This document shows positions 5,089 through 5,414 of a stretch of 5,414 bases of DNA, piece by piece. The notes under the pieces are model-generated. The model was not told the origin of the DNA. It did not search any database and was given only the letters and a program-made list of their open reading frames with translations. Each line of letters opens with the position of its first letter. The first letter of the stretch is position 1. A program made the position numbers and the translations under genes. Origin of the DNA: Candidatus Sericytochromatia bacterium (GTDB taxonomy: Bacteria; Cyanobacteriota; Sericytochromatia; JACMPN01); assembly GCA_014377495.1 (NCBI GenBank), contig JACMPN010000334.1:1-5414 (forward strand). Reading direction: 5' to 3'.

Positions 5089-5414
5089 CTACTCCTTCAC
5101 GGCCAGACGGGCCGAACGGCCGCCCTGGCTGACGATGACTGACTTGCCATCAGCGCGGATGCTGACGACCCGGATACCGCCGGGCAGGATGTCCCCTACC
5201 TGCACGAGGCGGCTGCGGCCGTCGGCGGCGACGATGGCCACCGACTCGCGGGCACTGGTGATGATGCCGGTGACGACCATCCCGTCACCCGGCGTGGGCA
5301 GCGGTGTGACTTTGGGCTGGGGCGGCTGCGGCCCCGGCGGCACCGGAATCTGGACGACGGGGCCCGGTGGGGCGGAGGGCAAAGCCGAGACCGGCGCATC
5401 CGGCAACGCCAGCG
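5089..5414 (-). CDS. PilP-like pilus assembly protein, C-terminal part (5' end outside window)
   Basis: The minus-strand frame is open from the window edge to the TAG stop at 5091-5089, giving 107 complete codons. A TTG at 5406-5404 could be read as a start, but no ribosome binding site can be seen and the frame continues upstream, so a truncated gene is more likely. The visible part begins with a Pro-rich linker (PPGPVVQIPVPPGPQPPQPK). A small beta-rich domain follows: VVTGIITSARESVAIVAADG, then RLVQVGDILPGGIRVVSIRADGKSVIVSQGGRSARLAV. The pattern of a value in G-x-R, then V-x-VGD-x-L-x-GG, then V-x-x-I and a final short strand is the layout of PilP and the GspC homology region, which connect the inner-membrane platform to the N0 domain of the secretin. 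Its position directly before the secretin supports that role. Sequence similarity is short, so the family call is moderate; the N-terminal membrane anchor, if any, lies outside the window. Confidence 0.65.
   Translation of the reverse strand, partial: LALPDAPVSALPSAPPGPVVQIPVPPGPQPPQPKVTPLPTPGDGMVVTGIITSARESVAIVAADGRSRLVQVGDILPGGIRVVSIRADGKSVIVSQGGRSARLAVKE
5092..5097 (-). promoter_or_regulatory. Ribosome binding site of pilQ, partly inside the upstream gene
   Basis: On the minus strand AAGGAG ends 7 nt before the GTG start of pilQ. It lies in the last codons of the PilP-like gene, and that gene's TAG stop falls in the spacer, leaving only 4 nt between the two genes. The layout implies translational coupling. 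Confidence 0.8.

Noticed and set aside
3726..5132. Long plus-strand open frame opposite pilQ (468 codons)
   Set aside because: Same codon-on-codon register effect; the minus strand encodes an unmistakable secretin.

Overview
This window is GC-rich bacterial chromosome that codes almost edge to edge. It holds two convergent transcription units and no mobile elements, RNA genes or CRISPR. The combination of a type IV pilus secretin (preceded by a PilP-like protein) with chorismate synthase immediately downstream, plus a LysM/M23 peptidoglycan hydrolase, suggests a high-GC clostridial-type member of the Bacillota or a related, possibly diderm, lineage. This placement is tentative because it rests on gene order and composition recalled from known genomes, not on a search. 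In Proteobacteria the gene after pilQ is normally aroK rather than aroC.

Layout: (1) positions 1-351, plus strand, is the C-terminal part of a HAD-superfamily phosphatase cut by the window edge. (2) A 17-bp perfect hairpin at 356-393 sits between convergent genes and can act as a terminator in both directions. (3) Positions 410-1972, minus strand, encode a membrane-anchored, two-LysM, M23-family endopeptidase with complete metal-binding motifs and a good ribosome binding site before a GTG start. (4) Positions 1973-2511 are noncoding. They hold a plausible promoter for the peptidase gene overlapped by a dyad, a CRP/FNR-like palindrome, a small direct repeat, and the 3' end signals of the next operon, including a perfect 25-bp inverted repeat. 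(5) Positions 2512-5414, minus strand, are the end of a pilus-assembly operon: a PilP-like fragment, a compact secretin (pilQ) and chorismate synthase (aroC). The genes are very tightly packed: a 4-nt gap with the ribosome binding site reaching into the upstream gene, then a 1-nt TAATG overlap.

Functionally, the secretin and PilP-like protein would form the outer channel and periplasmic connector of a type IV pilus or type II secretion-like machine. The LysM/M23 protein remodels peptidoglycan, but there is no direct evidence that it serves the pilus. AroC makes chorismate and is linked to the pilus genes by transcription and probably translation, with no known biochemical connection. I found no convincing previously undescribed system. 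The most unusual items are the architecture of the M23 protein (long cytoplasmic N-terminus, His/Asp-rich linker), the regulatory-looking 540-nt spacer and the perfect 25-bp hairpin after aroC.
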